Made by a program: the position numbers and the translations under genes
From: Desulfatirhabdium sp964549995
GTDB lineage: Bacteria > Desulfobacterota > Desulfobacteria > Desulfobacterales > Desulfatirhabdiaceae
Length of the DNA stretch: 51,907 bases
Direction: 5' to 3'
NCBI GenBank assembly: GCA_964549995.1
Contig: CAZJXF010000005.1
Location: forward strand, 1 to 51,907
In this document: piece by piece, positions 35,649 to 45,283 of the stretch
Layout of the letters: the number at the start of each line of letters is the position of its first letter
Position numbering within the stretch: the first letter of the stretch is position 1
Notes under the pieces: generated by a model
What the model saw: the letters and a program-made list of their open reading frames with translations, nothing else
Database searches by the model: none
Told to the model about the DNA's origin: nothing

Positions 35649-36380
35649 TCAAAAAGGCGAAATCACGTTGAGAAAACGCGCAAGCCATCCTTGCCGTTGG
35701 GTGTCATCCACATCACCTACTCCCGTATAGACAATCTTCGCATCCGATATGTAGGTCGACTGAATGACGTTATCGGGAGAGATATCCCGCTCCCGAATAG
35801 TCCCCGTCAAAACGATGAGCTGTTTTTCGTTGTTGATCATCACTTCCCGGGAACCGGCGATAACGAGGTTGCCGTTGGGCAACTTGTCGATCACCTTGGC
35901 CGTCATGTAGGCGGTCAAATCCCCTTTTCGGGTCGTATCCCCTTTTCCGTCGAAGGCGTTCTTCATCCCGCCTTCGATTCTGGAAAACGGATTGAAGGTT
36001 TGACCTGCCTTCGGATAGCCCGATTCAAGCCCCAGGAATTTGTCGATTCCGAGTGAAAAGGCGGTATTCCTGCCGGTGCTGGTGCTGGCGCTGTTGGAAG
36101 CCTTCGAAGATTCGACGATCTTGATCGTTACGATGTCTCCCACCCCACGGGCCTTTGCGTCGGCATACAGGTTGTTCAGCTGGGCATTGTCCGACCAGAG
36201 CGAACCATCGGTCCGTGGTTCCGGCTGAGGCAGGGTTGCAGGTGCATATATCGGGCGATCGGGTATTTCGAGATGGGTTTTCTTGGCTGGATTCGCACAT
36301 CCGATCCAGCCGATGCAACAAAGGCCTCCCACCACCAAGGCCATTGTCTGAAAGTTCACTTTGGAGTTGAACGGTCTCAT
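35649..36380 (-). CDS. flgH: Flagellar L-ring lipoprotein
   Basis: FlgH of 243 residues, the outer-membrane ring. The N-terminus has a lipoprotein-type signal with a lipobox-like WIGC at about residues 27-30. Conserved parts are DGSLWSDNAQLNNLYADAKA, GDIVTIKIVESSKASNSA, ITVRVIDKLPNGNL-like AKVIDKLPNGNLVIAGSREV, and IRERDISPDNVIQSTYISDA. AGGGGGG lies before the ATG. A 310-bp family B palindrome starts 17 nt upstream, separating it from flgA. Confidence 0.96.
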   Translation of the reverse strand: MRPFNSKVNFQTMALVVGGLCCIGWIGCANPAKKTHLEIPDRPIYAPATLPQPEPRTDGSLWSDNAQLNNLYADAKARGVGDIVTIKIVESSKASNSASTSTGRNTAFSLGIDKFLGLESGYPKAGQTFNPFSRIEGGMKNAFDGKGDTTRKGDLTAYMTAKVIDKLPNGNLVIAGSREVMINNEKQLIVLTGTIRERDISPDNVIQSTYISDAKIVYTGVGDVDDTQRQGWLARFLNVISPF

Positions 36381-36396
36381 GAGCCCCCCTATGTTT

Positions 36397-36706
36397 GATG
36401 GCCTCGCAAAAAGTCAGATGTTCTTGTTTAACCCGCAGGAGAGCGGGTGCATTTTGCTTGCGCAGCGGAAAAACTCAGCAGCCCGATCTCGTAGGATCGG
36501 GCGGATGGCCAAGATGGAAACGATGGCTTTCTGAAAGACAACATCCGGATTTTCTATCCAAAAGAGATGAAGCGCGTCCGCCCGATCCAACGATATCCGG
36601 CTGCTTCAAACACGTTTCCGCTGCTTCGCAAAACACCACCCGCCCTCCTGCTGGAAGCCCGACATTGGAAGGAAATCGGTAAGTGGCGACTTTTTGCGAG
36701 TCCATC
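36397..36706. repeat. Long palindromic element, family B, copy 1
   Basis: Bounded by GATGGCCTCGCAAAAAGTC (36397-36415) and the complement-type end GACTTTTTGCGAGTCCATC (36688-36706). The arms are imperfectly complementary along most of their length. An internal 99-bp stretch flanked by GGATCGGGCGGA/TCCGCCCGATCC is absent from the otherwise near-identical copy at 50114. It fills most of the 361-nt flgA-flgH gap. Confidence 0.88.
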
Positions 36707-36741
36707 ATGTTTCGTAAAGCCGCCGTTTATCATCCACATCA

Positions 36742-37728
36742 TCAGAAGTCGACACGAACGGTTGTCGGATCGACAACCCGAGCAAACACTTCCTTCTTGG
36801 AGTCGAGATTCATCACTCGGATGCGATCGCCCCGCCTGCCGTTTTCCTTCACTTCCCCTTTGGCCGTTACCCGAAGGACACCCGTTTCGGCGAGAATCGT
36901 CACGATATCGTTTCGTTTGACCAGCGGCGGCAGTTCGATGAGATCCGTGCGCAACACCTCGCTTGGGTTGATGACGCGCAAGGCCCGTTTGCCGACCACT
37001 TCTTCGATGTCCGTCATGGCGTTGGAAGGAAGCTTTGCCAAATCGGCAGCAACCACATCGAGCATGTCTTCGGTAATGACCTGACGTCGGTTGATGGCTT
37101 GTTTGGCGATGACTACCGGGGATTCGACCGAGATGGTGGCCGTCACCCAAATTTTGCGTTCCACCTGGTTTTTCACGAAAAACCGTACCAGAAGCGGAAC
37201 GGAGCCGATCAGATTCGTTCGGTTGGGAAGCGACACCTCGGCCGTGAAGTCCTCATCCGAAAGGTTGACCACATCGGAAGTGCTTCTCAGGGTGATCTGG
37301 GTCTTGTTTCGATCCCAGGGAAGCCGCGGCTCGAGATAATCCAGTACGATCCGCTCGATCCGATGGTTGGGGATTTCGACGCTTTTCCGGGTGATTTCGA
37401 TCGTGTCCGGAACGAGCATGGCGATGTCGTTCGTATCGATGCGGTTTTGCCGCAGGCGGATGTCGAGATAGGATCGATCGATGGCTCGACTCGCTCCCAG
37501 GATGGGCGAATTCCCCAGAGACACTTCCTGGATGCGCTGCACCATGTCGGGGTCATCGCCGGCAACGGCGGCAATATCGCCGATCGTGATGGTTGCACCG
37601 GACACCTGGACCTGCCTGCCTGCGCTCAAGGTGATTCCGGCTGCAGTCGCCTGTCCGGCAAGAGCGATCATCACCCCCATCAGGATCATCGCCCGACCGG
37701 TCCATTTCATCCGTTTCCATCGTTTCAT
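36742..37728 (-). CDS. flgA: Flagellar P-ring assembly chaperone
   Basis: FlgA of 328 residues with a signal peptide (MILMGVMIALAGQATAAG). It has an N-terminal region with ITIGDIAAVAGDD. The C-terminal SAF-type domain has VIAKQAINRRQVITEDMLDV, KRALRVINPSEVLRTDLIEL and RNDIVTILAETGVLRVTAKG. It assists FlgI polymerisation in the periplasm. It is longer than enteric FlgA. It is preceded by flgG. Confidence 0.94.
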   Translation of the reverse strand: MKRWKRMKWTGRAMILMGVMIALAGQATAAGITLSAGRQVQVSGATITIGDIAAVAGDDPDMVQRIQEVSLGNSPILGASRAIDRSYLDIRLRQNRIDTNDIAMLVPDTIEITRKSVEIPNHRIERIVLDYLEPRLPWDRNKTQITLRSTSDVVNLSDEDFTAEVSLPNRTNLIGSVPLLVRFFVKNQVERKIWVTATISVESPVVIAKQAINRRQVITEDMLDVVAADLAKLPSNAMTDIEEVVGKRALRVINPSEVLRTDLIELPPLVKRNDIVTILAETGVLRVTAKGEVKENGRRGDRIRVMNLDSKKEVFARVVDPTTVRVDF

Positions 37729-37740
37729 GACGACCTTCCC

Positions 37741-38532
37741 TTACCGTTTCAGGTTGTTGGCCATCTGGAGCATGTCATCCGAAGCCTGAATGGCTTTGCT
37801 GTTGATTTCATACGCCCGCTGGGCGGCGATCATGTTGACCATTTCATCGACGACGCTCACATTCGACATTTCCAGAAAGCCCTGAGAAAGCGTTCCCCGA
37901 CCTTCAGCGCCCGGAGCTCCGGTAACGGGATCGCCGGATGCCGCTGTCTGCAGGAAGAGATTTCTGCCGATGGCGCGCAACCCGGCCGGATTGGCAAACC
38001 GTGCGATTTCGATCGTCCCGATTTCGACACTGTTCACCTGACCTGCCTGGATGACGGATACCGTTCCGTCGCTGCCGATCGTGACCGATACGGCATCTCT
38101 CGGAATGGTGATTTCCGGCTCCAACGAATACCCTTCGGATGTGACGACCTTCCCTTCGCTGTTCAACTTGAAGCTTCCGGAACGGGTATAGCCGATCTCA
38201 CCATTGGGCTGCATGATTTGAAAGAACCCGTCTCCCTCGATGGCGACATCGAGTTCGTTCTTGGTGACCTGATAGTCGCCCTGCATGAAAAGCCGTTGGG
38301 TGGCTACCGGACGGGTTCCCTGTCCGAGCTGAAGCCCTGTCGGTACCTGGGTTCCTGCAGCGGAAGAGGTACCGGCAGGTCTCAGGTTCTGGTAAAGCAG
38401 GTCCTGAAAATCGGCCCGGCTTCGTTTGAAGCCCGGTGTGCTCACATTGGCGAGGTTGTTCGCGATCACATCGATGTTCAGGGTCTGGGCCTGCATGCCT
38501 GTTGCCGCTATGGACAAGGCTCGCGATGACAT
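37741..38532 (-). CDS. flgG: Flagellar distal rod protein
   Basis: FlgG of 263 residues, typical length. The N-terminal signature is LSIAATGMQAQTLNIDVIAN followed by NLANVSTPGFKRSRADFQDL. The C-terminal signature is LEMSNVSVVDEMVNMIAAQR followed by AYEINSKAIQASDDMLQMAN. The QLGQGTRPVATQRLF segment characteristic of FlgG over FlgF is present. GAGGAAG precedes the ATG. flgF is upstream. Confidence 0.97.
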   Translation of the reverse strand: MSSRALSIAATGMQAQTLNIDVIANNLANVSTPGFKRSRADFQDLLYQNLRPAGTSSAAGTQVPTGLQLGQGTRPVATQRLFMQGDYQVTKNELDVAIEGDGFFQIMQPNGEIGYTRSGSFKLNSEGKVVTSEGYSLEPEITIPRDAVSVTIGSDGTVSVIQAGQVNSVEIGTIEIARFANPAGLRAIGRNLFLQTAASGDPVTGAPGAEGRGTLSQGFLEMSNVSVVDEMVNMIAAQRAYEINSKAIQASDDMLQMANNLKR

Positions 38533-38573
38533 AAGACTTCCTCCTCATACAACGGGAAAAAGACCGGCATTTC

Positions 38574-39326
38574 TCACGAAATCCGGCCGACATCGTTCAC
38601 GGTCTTCGATATCGTATCGTTCATCGACAGCATGACCTTCTGATACGATTCATAGCCTCTCAGGGCATCGATCATTTCCGTCATGATCCGGATGGGATCC
38701 ACGTTCGATCCTTCGACGAATCCCTGATGAATGGTTGCCCCTTCCGCCGGTTCGGGTTGAACGTTCGGATCGGCGGGTTCGAAATAGCAATCCCCGGCTT
38801 TCAGCATGCGTATCGATTCGGGAAAGGCAAGCACCTCGATCTGGTCGGTTTCCTCTCCATCCACGATCACCGCACCTTCCGGGGTAATCTCTACTTCGGT
38901 GCCGGTGATGGTGATCGGCCCCCCTCTTCCCATCACTGGATGGCCCTCTTGGGTGACGAGCGTGCCGTTGGCATCGAGCGTGAAGTCGCCTTTGCGGGTA
39001 TAGAGCTGTTTTCCCCCCGCCTGAACCACGAAAAACCCCTTGCCGTCGATAGCCAGATCGAGCGTATTGTGCGTCTGGATCATCCTTCCGGCATCCAGGT
39101 TCACGAAGGAGCCGACCGGAACGATTACCTGGGTATTCAAGGTCAATCCGTCCAACAAGGTGCCATCCGGTTTTTCCCAGACAGGGCCTTGGGTATCCGG
39201 AAGCCGAAACACTTTGTCTTCCTTGTATCCGACGGTATGGATGTTGGCGGCGTTGTTGGCAAGAACATCCAGACGGGCCTCCTGCACCAACGCCCCCGAC
39301 AGAATGCTCGACAGTTCACCGCTCAT
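38574..39326 (-). CDS. flgF: Flagellar proximal rod protein FlgF
   Basis: FlgF/FlgG-family rod protein of 250 residues directly upstream of flgG. The N-terminal part is LSSILSGALVQEARLDVLAN followed by NAANIHTVGYKEDKVF. The C-terminal part is GFVEGSNVDPIRIMTEMIDA followed by LRGYESYQKVMLSMNDTISK. Its divergence from FlgG and its place before flgG support FlgF. GGGAG stands 6 nt before the ATG. Confidence 0.94.
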   Translation of the reverse strand: MSGELSSILSGALVQEARLDVLANNAANIHTVGYKEDKVFRLPDTQGPVWEKPDGTLLDGLTLNTQVIVPVGSFVNLDAGRMIQTHNTLDLAIDGKGFFVVQAGGKQLYTRKGDFTLDANGTLVTQEGHPVMGRGGPITITGTEVEITPEGAVIVDGEETDQIEVLAFPESIRMLKAGDCYFEPADPNVQPEPAEGATIHQGFVEGSNVDPIRIMTEMIDALRGYESYQKVMLSMNDTISKTVNDVGRIS

Positions 39327-39350
39327 CTTGTTCTCCCGTGTTTCAGAATG

Positions 39351-39377
39351 CTATCGAATCCGATCCTTTTGGCTTTC
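39351..39377 (-). promoter_or_regulatory. Weak FliA-like boxes upstream of flgF
   Basis: Minus strand: GAAAGCCA, 11 nt, TTCGATAG. The AAAG and CGATA cores match, the rest does not. The leader would be under 20 nt. Confidence 0.3.
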
Positions 39378-39476
39378 AAAAAGCGGGGTACAGCACCGTA
39401 AAACCTTTGTGGATACCTGACGGGGACAGCCGTTCCATCGCCCCACCGCACTTCCGAACGATGCATCCACTTCCTT

Positions 39477-39899
39477 TCACACCGCTTCCGCCAGTTTGCG
39501 TCCCTTCAGGCTATGCGAGGCACGCACCCGACACAAATCGATGATGAGCTCGATTTCACATCGCGGCAGATCGACCCGCTCGGCGATTCCCTGGATACTC
39601 ATCCCCATTTCCGCGAGCCATCGCGCTTCTTCATAAGGATCCGTCGGTTGGGTTTTCCCCTCTTTTCCCGTCAGGGGTTGGGGATACCGAAGGACATTTT
39701 CGAACATCTGATCGAAGCCAGACCCTTGCGTTCCTTTGCCGGGTATGGCCTGAAAAGCCCCTCGTGCATCCAGCGGCAAAATTGCCTTCGCGGCTTTTTT
39801 CCGCTTTCGATACAGAACGATCACGATGGATGCACATACCAATATGCCGATGATATCCATGACGATCAGCATCGTCGTCCACGTCATTCCCCATTCCAT
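39477..39899 (-). CDS. DUF2802-like membrane protein of flagellar operons
   Basis: This 140-residue protein has one N-terminal membrane helix (MLIVMDIIGILVCASIVIVLY), a basic stop-transfer stretch, and a C-terminal helix-turn-helix-like region (YEEARWLAEMGMSIQGIAER then VDLPRCEIELIIDLCR). This C-terminal region resembles the DUF2802 proteins found after fliA and the che genes in pseudomonads. The frame opens at 39977. The ATG at 39899, with GGAGG at 8 nt, is preferred. Function is unknown. Its place 49 nt after fliA suggests a motility role. Confidence 0.78.
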   Translation of the reverse strand: MEWGMTWTTMLIVMDIIGILVCASIVIVLYRKRKKAAKAILPLDARGAFQAIPGKGTQGSGFDQMFENVLRYPQPLTGKEGKTQPTDPYEEARWLAEMGMSIQGIAERVDLPRCEIELIIDLCRVRASHSLKGRKLAEAV

Positions 39900-39948
39900 C
39901 CTACATGCCTCCTTTCGATTCTGCATCGGTATCCCAAACGATAGACGA

Positions 39949-40725
39949 CTATAGAGGCTTGCAAATATCGATCCCATCCATCCGCTTTCGCAATATCTGT
40001 CGGAGCTTCGACAACGCCTGGGAATGAATCTGGCAAATCCGGGATTCCGTCAAATCGAGCACTTTACCGATTTCTTTCAGTGTCAATTCCTCGACATAGT
40101 AGAGGGAGAGAACCATTTGCTCTCTTTGGGTGAGCCTTCGGATGGCATCCGAGAGTACCTGTTTCAGCTGAAGGCGGATGATTTCTTCGGAGGGGTCGGT
40201 TTCCGAAGCATCCGCCAGGGTGTTTAACCCAACATCCTTCCCGTCATCCTCCTCGCCGCCAAGCTCTTCAAGGCTGACGATGGTCACTGCGGCCTGTTGA
40301 CACACGGCATTCAATTCGTCCAACCCAATGCCCATGGCTGCAGCAATTTCCTCAAAGTCCGGATCCCGCCCCAATTCATGGGTCAGCCGCTCACGGGTTT
40401 CGTCATAGGTCCGGACTTTCTTGCGGTTCGTTCGAGAGATGACATCCCGAGAACGCAATTCACTCAAAACAGCCCCTCGGATGCGAAAGGTCGCATAGGT
40501 TGCAAGTCGGTTCTCTTTGCTCGGATCGTAATGGTCGATCGCCTGGATCAATCCGAGGACTCCTGCATGATACAGGTCTTCGATATCCACGGATGCCGGA
40601 AGACGACAGGCGATTCGCTGCACAATCCGCTTGACGAGGGGCAGATAGGCTTCGATCATTCTGTCGCGGTTCTGCGATGTGTCGGCATAGTGTTGGAAAT
40701 GCATCACGGCGGCGTAGCTCATCAT
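39949..40725 (-). CDS. fliA: Flagellar sigma factor FliA (sigma28)
   Basis: Sigma28 of 258 residues. Region 2 reads VDIEDLYHAGVLGLIQAIDH and TYATFRIRGAVLSELRSRD. Region 3 is LTHELGRDPDFEEIAAAMGI. Region 4 is LTQREQMVLSLYYVEELTLK followed by EIGKVLDLTESRICQIHSQA. It directs late flagellar and chemotaxis transcription. Matching promoters in the window lie before flgM and the MCP gene. Its ATG overlaps the flhG stop (ATGA). Confidence 0.97.
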   Translation of the reverse strand: MMSYAAVMHFQHYADTSQNRDRMIEAYLPLVKRIVQRIACRLPASVDIEDLYHAGVLGLIQAIDHYDPSKENRLATYATFRIRGAVLSELRSRDVISRTNRKKVRTYDETRERLTHELGRDPDFEEIAAAMGIGLDELNAVCQQAAVTIVSLEELGGEEDDGKDVGLNTLADASETDPSEEIIRLQLKQVLSDAIRRLTQREQMVLSLYYVEELTLKEIGKVLDLTESRICQIHSQALSKLRQILRKRMDGIDICKPL

Positions 40726-41636
40726 TGCCCGAAATCCATCTTGTTCGCGATCAAATGTTTTAAAAACCCTCTGGCATCCCGCATCGGAAAAGAAAGCTCG
40801 CTCGTTTCCAGAATTCGGGCAGCCAGGGACTCATAGCAGCGGCTGGCCAAGGTCGTCGGGTTGCTGAGTGTCACCACCTGCTGCAACTTGACACCGCGCA
40901 CGACATTGCGATCGTAAAACACATGCCCAAGGTATTCGATGCGAATGTCGAGGAACCGGTCTGCAACCAGAGACAACTGGCGATACACCTCGTGTGCCTC
41001 CTGGATGTTGTTGACCATGTTCACCAGCAGGCGGAAACACCTGGCACCGTACTGCATGGAGAGAACCTTCATCATCGCATAGGCATCCGTGATGGCCGTC
41101 GGTTCGGGGCTGGTGACGACAATGATTTCCTGGGAAATAGCGTTGAAGTGCAACACATTGGAACTGATACCCGCAGCCGTATCGATCAGAAGGATATCGA
41201 TCGGATCGAGGACCCGATAGAGTTCCGAAAGCAGGTGTGTGGTCTGAGCCTTGGAAAGCTGCGCCAATTCCTGAATGCCGGATGCCGCTGGAAGAATGAG
41301 GATGTTGCCGGGTCCTTCGACGATGATGTCTGAAATACGTTTTTCTCCCACGGCGACATGACTCAAATTGAATTTGGGAGAGATGCCGAGCAGAATATCC
41401 AAGTTCCCAAGCCCCATGTCGGCATCCAGGATCATCACTTTCTGGCCGAGTTTGACGAGCGAAATCCCGAGGTTGGCCACAATGTTGGTTTTGCCGACAC
41501 CCCCCTTGCCGCTGGTAATGGCAATAATGCGGGTTTCGCGATCCTTCGAGCGTTGGACAGACCGGCCGGACTCGGCAGATTGCCGCTTAGGAGCCAATTG
41601 GATGACATTGCTTGAGCTGCGTTTGACCTGCATCAT
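40722..41636 (-). CDS. flhG: Flagellar number regulator FlhG (FleN/YlxH), MinD-like ATPase
   Basis: ParA/MinD-family ATPase of 304 residues with deviant Walker A ITSGKGGVGKTN, ILDADMGLGNLDILLG and the switch region IDILLIDTAAGISSNVL. It has the C-terminal amphipathic helix expected for membrane association. Together with FlhF it sets flagellar number and placement. The N-terminal DQAxxLR motif that activates FlhF in some species is not evident; the region reads NVIQLAPKRQSAE. It lies between flhF and fliA in the standard order. Confidence 0.96.
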   Translation of the reverse strand: MMQVKRSSSNVIQLAPKRQSAESGRSVQRSKDRETRIIAITSGKGGVGKTNIVANLGISLVKLGQKVMILDADMGLGNLDILLGISPKFNLSHVAVGEKRISDIIVEGPGNILILPAASGIQELAQLSKAQTTHLLSELYRVLDPIDILLIDTAAGISSNVLHFNAISQEIIVVTSPEPTAITDAYAMMKVLSMQYGARCFRLLVNMVNNIQEAHEVYRQLSLVADRFLDIRIEYLGHVFYDRNVVRGVKLQQVVTLSNPTTLASRCYESLAARILETSELSFPMRDARGFLKHLIANKMDFGQ

Positions 41637-41649
41637 CGACCATTACCTT

Positions 41650-43149
41650 TCATCGGGAACGCATGAGTCGAGCGGATATCCTCTCTTTTCGGACAGGTGG
41701 CACCGCCTGTTGGAAAGACGGCTCCGTGCAACACAGCATGCAGGGACGATAATGCTTCATTTCGGCCTCTGCAGCGCTATTGAAAACGATGCGGTTTTCG
41801 GCCGAAATCCCTTGCACGCAGTTGCAAGCCGGCCGATGGTAGACATCTTCCTTTTGGTCCGCCACATAATAGGCTCTCCCTCTCGATACGGCCACCAACC
41901 GGTCGATTTCCTGATCAAGCGCGCCCATGGTAGGTGGTGTATCCGTATCGTGTTCTTCTTCGATGTCGAGCAACAGATGCAGAACGGTTTTCAACTCGGC
42001 TACCTTGAGACCATCGAGGATGTCCCGACCGGAAGTCAGAAAGGATATGGGGAGTTTGCTGGCGAGCATCACGTTGAGAATGCCGCCGTAATAGCGCGTT
42101 TCATCCAATTTGGTGAAGATCAGCCGTTTGACGGGCAATGGCTTGCAAAGTTTCACCATTTCCTTCATATCCTCGTTCTTCATCCCCATCGGCAAAACGA
42201 GGGCGAGACGATCGATTCCGGCGTAAGCAAGGGTCTGCTGCAATTCCTGGGTTTGTTGCGGATCGATGGGAATCAGAGGCGGGGTGTCGATCAAAACGAT
42301 GGCATCGGATTCGACCGATTCCATCACCTGCAGCAAGTCCTTTCCATCGACGGCCATTTCGAAGGGAACGCCGAGAATACGGGCATAGGCCTGAAGCGAT
42401 GCACTGGCTCCGACCCGCTTCGTATCGAGGCTTACCAAAACGAGCTTTTCTCCGAGAACATGGTGATACAAGGTGGCCAGACGAACAACCGTAGTCGTCT
42501 TGCCGCATCCGGAGGAGCCGACAAGGGCATAGGCCCGTCGTTTCCGGGTCTCTTCGGCAAGGGGACGATAGGATAGCCCGATATCTTTCAACACCTGAAG
42601 GAGTTTGTCGTTGCAGGTCTCCGTACCCCATTGCATCCCCCCCTTGATGGAACGTCGCAGGATATCTTCCAGTTCCAGGGCCCAGCGCTCCTCCACACCG
42701 TGGCTCATCAATTTGCGACGGAAAGCGTCTACCACCTCCGCAGAGGAGGATCCCTCCTTCGAATTTGCGGCATCCGTTTTCCGACTCGTCTTCAAACGGG
42801 AAAACACCTGAATGCCTGCCTGAAGCGACCCGAGAAGGGATTTTTTGGGTGCTACCGGGACATCGTCGTCTGTCTCATCACCGATATAGGCCGATATGGC
42901 CTTTGCTGCAGCGACCGGCGGCTGTGGACGAGAAGAGGGGGCGGTTTTCGATACGGCCGGTTTGACCGTCTTGACGTCCGTTTCGTCGATGGCAGCCAGC
43001 ACTTCGACGTAGGCTTCCGGTCTTCCCCCGTCAGCAGCCTGACGTGTCAAGTTCTTGGCGGATAGAATCACGGCATCGGGTCCAAACTCCTTCTTGATGA
43101 CCCGCAGGGCTTCCGTCATGTTGCGCGCTTCAAATCGTTTAATCTGCAT
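41650..43149 (-). CDS. flhF: Flagellar GTPase FlhF with C-terminal Ada-like cysteine domain
   Basis: SRP-type GTPase of 499 residues that recruits early flagellar parts to the pole. It has an N-terminal B domain (KRFEARNMTEALRVIKKEFG), the N helices, and a G domain with P-loop GSSGCGKTT at about 211-219. SLDTKRVGA, LIDTPPL and TKLDE follow. Unusually, about 100 residues follow the G domain. Residues 427-474 hold YYVADQKEDVYHRPACNC and, later, ENRIVFNS and YRPCMLCC. This looks like the cysteine-rich metal-binding module of Ada-type proteins. The gene start overlaps the flhA end by 11 nt. Confidence 0.95.
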   Translation of the reverse strand: MQIKRFEARNMTEALRVIKKEFGPDAVILSAKNLTRQAADGGRPEAYVEVLAAIDETDVKTVKPAVSKTAPSSRPQPPVAAAKAISAYIGDETDDDVPVAPKKSLLGSLQAGIQVFSRLKTSRKTDAANSKEGSSSAEVVDAFRRKLMSHGVEERWALELEDILRRSIKGGMQWGTETCNDKLLQVLKDIGLSYRPLAEETRKRRAYALVGSSGCGKTTTVVRLATLYHHVLGEKLVLVSLDTKRVGASASLQAYARILGVPFEMAVDGKDLLQVMESVESDAIVLIDTPPLIPIDPQQTQELQQTLAYAGIDRLALVLPMGMKNEDMKEMVKLCKPLPVKRLIFTKLDETRYYGGILNVMLASKLPISFLTSGRDILDGLKVAELKTVLHLLLDIEEEHDTDTPPTMGALDQEIDRLVAVSRGRAYYVADQKEDVYHRPACNCVQGISAENRIVFNSAAEAEMKHYRPCMLCCTEPSFQQAVPPVRKERISARLMRSR

Positions 43150-45283
43150 CCGTCAACCTCACCGTCGTAATGGCCTGTATTCGTGTCGTCGTCAGCACAT
43201 CGTGATAGGAAAGCACCACCATGTTGGGGATGAAACGGTCCAGCAATCGCTTCAGATGAATGCGAATTTGAGAGGAACACATCAATACGGGCTGCAAATT
43301 TTGGGCCGCGAATTTTTCGATTCCCCGGCTGATGTCGTTCACCAGTCGCTGCACCATTTCGGGTTCCAGTGCCAGAAAGCTTCCCTGATTGGTCTGTTGA
43401 ATGGCTTTGGCAATGATGCCTTCGCTTTGTGGATCGACCCCCATCACCGTCAGCGTTCCATCCGCGTTGGCATAGAGTCTGGTGATCGTCCGGGCAAGCG
43501 CATGACGCACATATTCCGTCAGGACATCGATGTCCTTCGTCATCGGGGCATAATCCGCAAGGGTTTCCAGAATCGTCAGAAGATCCCGGATGGGCACTTG
43601 CTCCATCAGCAGGTTCTGCAGCACCTTTCCGACGGCCCCCAGCGGAAGCAGGTTCGGGACCAATTCTTCCACGACCTTGGGGTGGGATTCCTTCACGGTA
43701 TCGAGAAGTTTTTGGACCTCCTGACGTCCGAGGTATTCATGGGCATGGCGCTTGATGATTTCCGATAGATGCGTCGTCAGAACCGTCGCGAGATCGACGA
43801 CGGTATATCCCTTCCCAATGGCCAGATCCCGGGTTTCCTCCTGAATCCAATAGGCCGGAAGGTTGAAGGTCGGTTCCCGTGTCGGAATCCCTTCGATCGA
43901 TTCGACGGCATTTCCCGGATTGAGCGCGAGATAATGCCCCAGCATCAGTTCGCCTCGAGCGACCTCGTTTCCTTTGAGCAGAATGACGTATTCGGCCGGT
44001 CTCAACTGGATATTGTCCTGAATGTGAACCGATGGAACGAGAATGCCGATCTCCTGAGCAATCTGACGTCGGATAGCCTTGATACGATCGAGAAGCTCCC
44101 CGTTCTGTTCGGCATCGACCAGGGGAATGAGACCATATCCCACTTCCAGTGCCAACACGTCCAACGGTGCAATGGCCGAGGCGGCAGCTTCGATTTTGGT
44201 TTGCTTCGCCTGCTGGGCAGCACTTGAGGAAACCGCTTCGGGCTGATCCGAACGGGGGGCGGATTGACGGGTGACATAGGCCAACGTTCCCGACAGAGCT
44301 GCAAGTGCCCAGAAAGGAATGGTGGGAAGGCCCGGGATCAGACCGAACCCGAACAGGACGGCTGCAGACACACCGATCGCTTTCGGCTGCACCAGCAGCT
44401 GGCCGGAAATATCCTTTCCGAGGCTGGCTTCGGATCCGGCCCGGCTCACGATGATACCGGCAGCCGTCGAAATGATGAGTGCCGGAATCTGGCTGACCAA
44501 GCCGTCACCGACCGTCAGTATGGTGTAGTTGCGGGCTGCGTCTGTGACATTCATGCCGTAATACAGCATGCCGATGCACAGCCCACCGACAATGTTCACA
44601 CCCGTGATGATCAAGCCGGCAATGGCGTCGCCACGCACGAACTTGTTCGCACCATCCATGGCCCCATAATATTCGGCTTCCTGGGCGATGAGTTTTCGTC
44701 GCTGCTTGGCTTCCTGATCGGAAATGAGTCCTGCATTGAGATCGGCGTCGATCGCCATCTGTTTTCCGGGCATGGCATCGAGGGTGAACCGAGCGGCGAC
44801 TTCGGCGATTCGGCCGGCACCTTTCGTAATGACGACAAAATTGATGATGATCAAAATGAGAAATACGATGATGCCGACGAGGTAATTGCCGCCGACCACA
44901 AATTGCCCGAAGGCCATGATGACCGAACCGGCGGCATCCATCCCCTCGTTTCCATGCAGCAGGATCATCCGGGTGGAAGCGACATTGAGCGACAATCGGA
45001 AAAGTGTCGTGATGAGCAGAATAGAAGGGAAGGCCGACAATTCGAGAGGCTTGTGAATGTACATACCGACCAGCAGGATGACGATCGAAAAGGTGATGCT
45101 GAAGGAAATCAGAATATCCAACATCCAGGTCGGTAAGGGTACGATCATGATCATCAGAATGGCCACCACGGCCCCAGCCATGAGGACATCCGTATTCAGT
45201 GTCAACTTGGACCACCTGCTCGTCAAAATTCCGGCACCGACTGCTTCCATTGCGTCATTCCCTTTGAGGTTGGCTTCATTCAC
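43139..45283 (-). CDS. flhA: Flagellar type III export gate protein FlhA
   Basis: FlhA of 714 residues, the core of the flagellar export gate. Eight N-terminal membrane helices include GAVVAILMIMIVPLPTWMLD. The FHIPEP-type segment reads ARFTLDAMPGKQMAIDADLN, with QEAEYYGAMDGANKFVRGDA. The soluble C-terminal domain starts near residue 370 and includes LLKGNEVARGELMLGHYLAL and VVDLATVLTTHLSEIIKRHA. It is the first gene of the flhA-flhF-flhG-fliA series and has a sigma54-type promoter about 100 nt upstream. Confidence 0.97.
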   Translation of the reverse strand: MNEANLKGNDAMEAVGAGILTSRWSKLTLNTDVLMAGAVVAILMIMIVPLPTWMLDILISFSITFSIVILLVGMYIHKPLELSAFPSILLITTLFRLSLNVASTRMILLHGNEGMDAAGSVIMAFGQFVVGGNYLVGIIVFLILIIINFVVITKGAGRIAEVAARFTLDAMPGKQMAIDADLNAGLISDQEAKQRRKLIAQEAEYYGAMDGANKFVRGDAIAGLIITGVNIVGGLCIGMLYYGMNVTDAARNYTILTVGDGLVSQIPALIISTAAGIIVSRAGSEASLGKDISGQLLVQPKAIGVSAAVLFGFGLIPGLPTIPFWALAALSGTLAYVTRQSAPRSDQPEAVSSSAAQQAKQTKIEAAASAIAPLDVLALEVGYGLIPLVDAEQNGELLDRIKAIRRQIAQEIGILVPSVHIQDNIQLRPAEYVILLKGNEVARGELMLGHYLALNPGNAVESIEGIPTREPTFNLPAYWIQEETRDLAIGKGYTVVDLATVLTTHLSEIIKRHAHEYLGRQEVQKLLDTVKESHPKVVEELVPNLLPLGAVGKVLQNLLMEQVPIRDLLTILETLADYAPMTKDIDVLTEYVRHALARTITRLYANADGTLTVMGVDPQSEGIIAKAIQQTNQGSFLALEPEMVQRLVNDISRGIEKFAAQNLQPVLMCSSQIRIHLKRLLDRFIPNMVVLSYHDVLTTTRIQAITTVRLTDAD

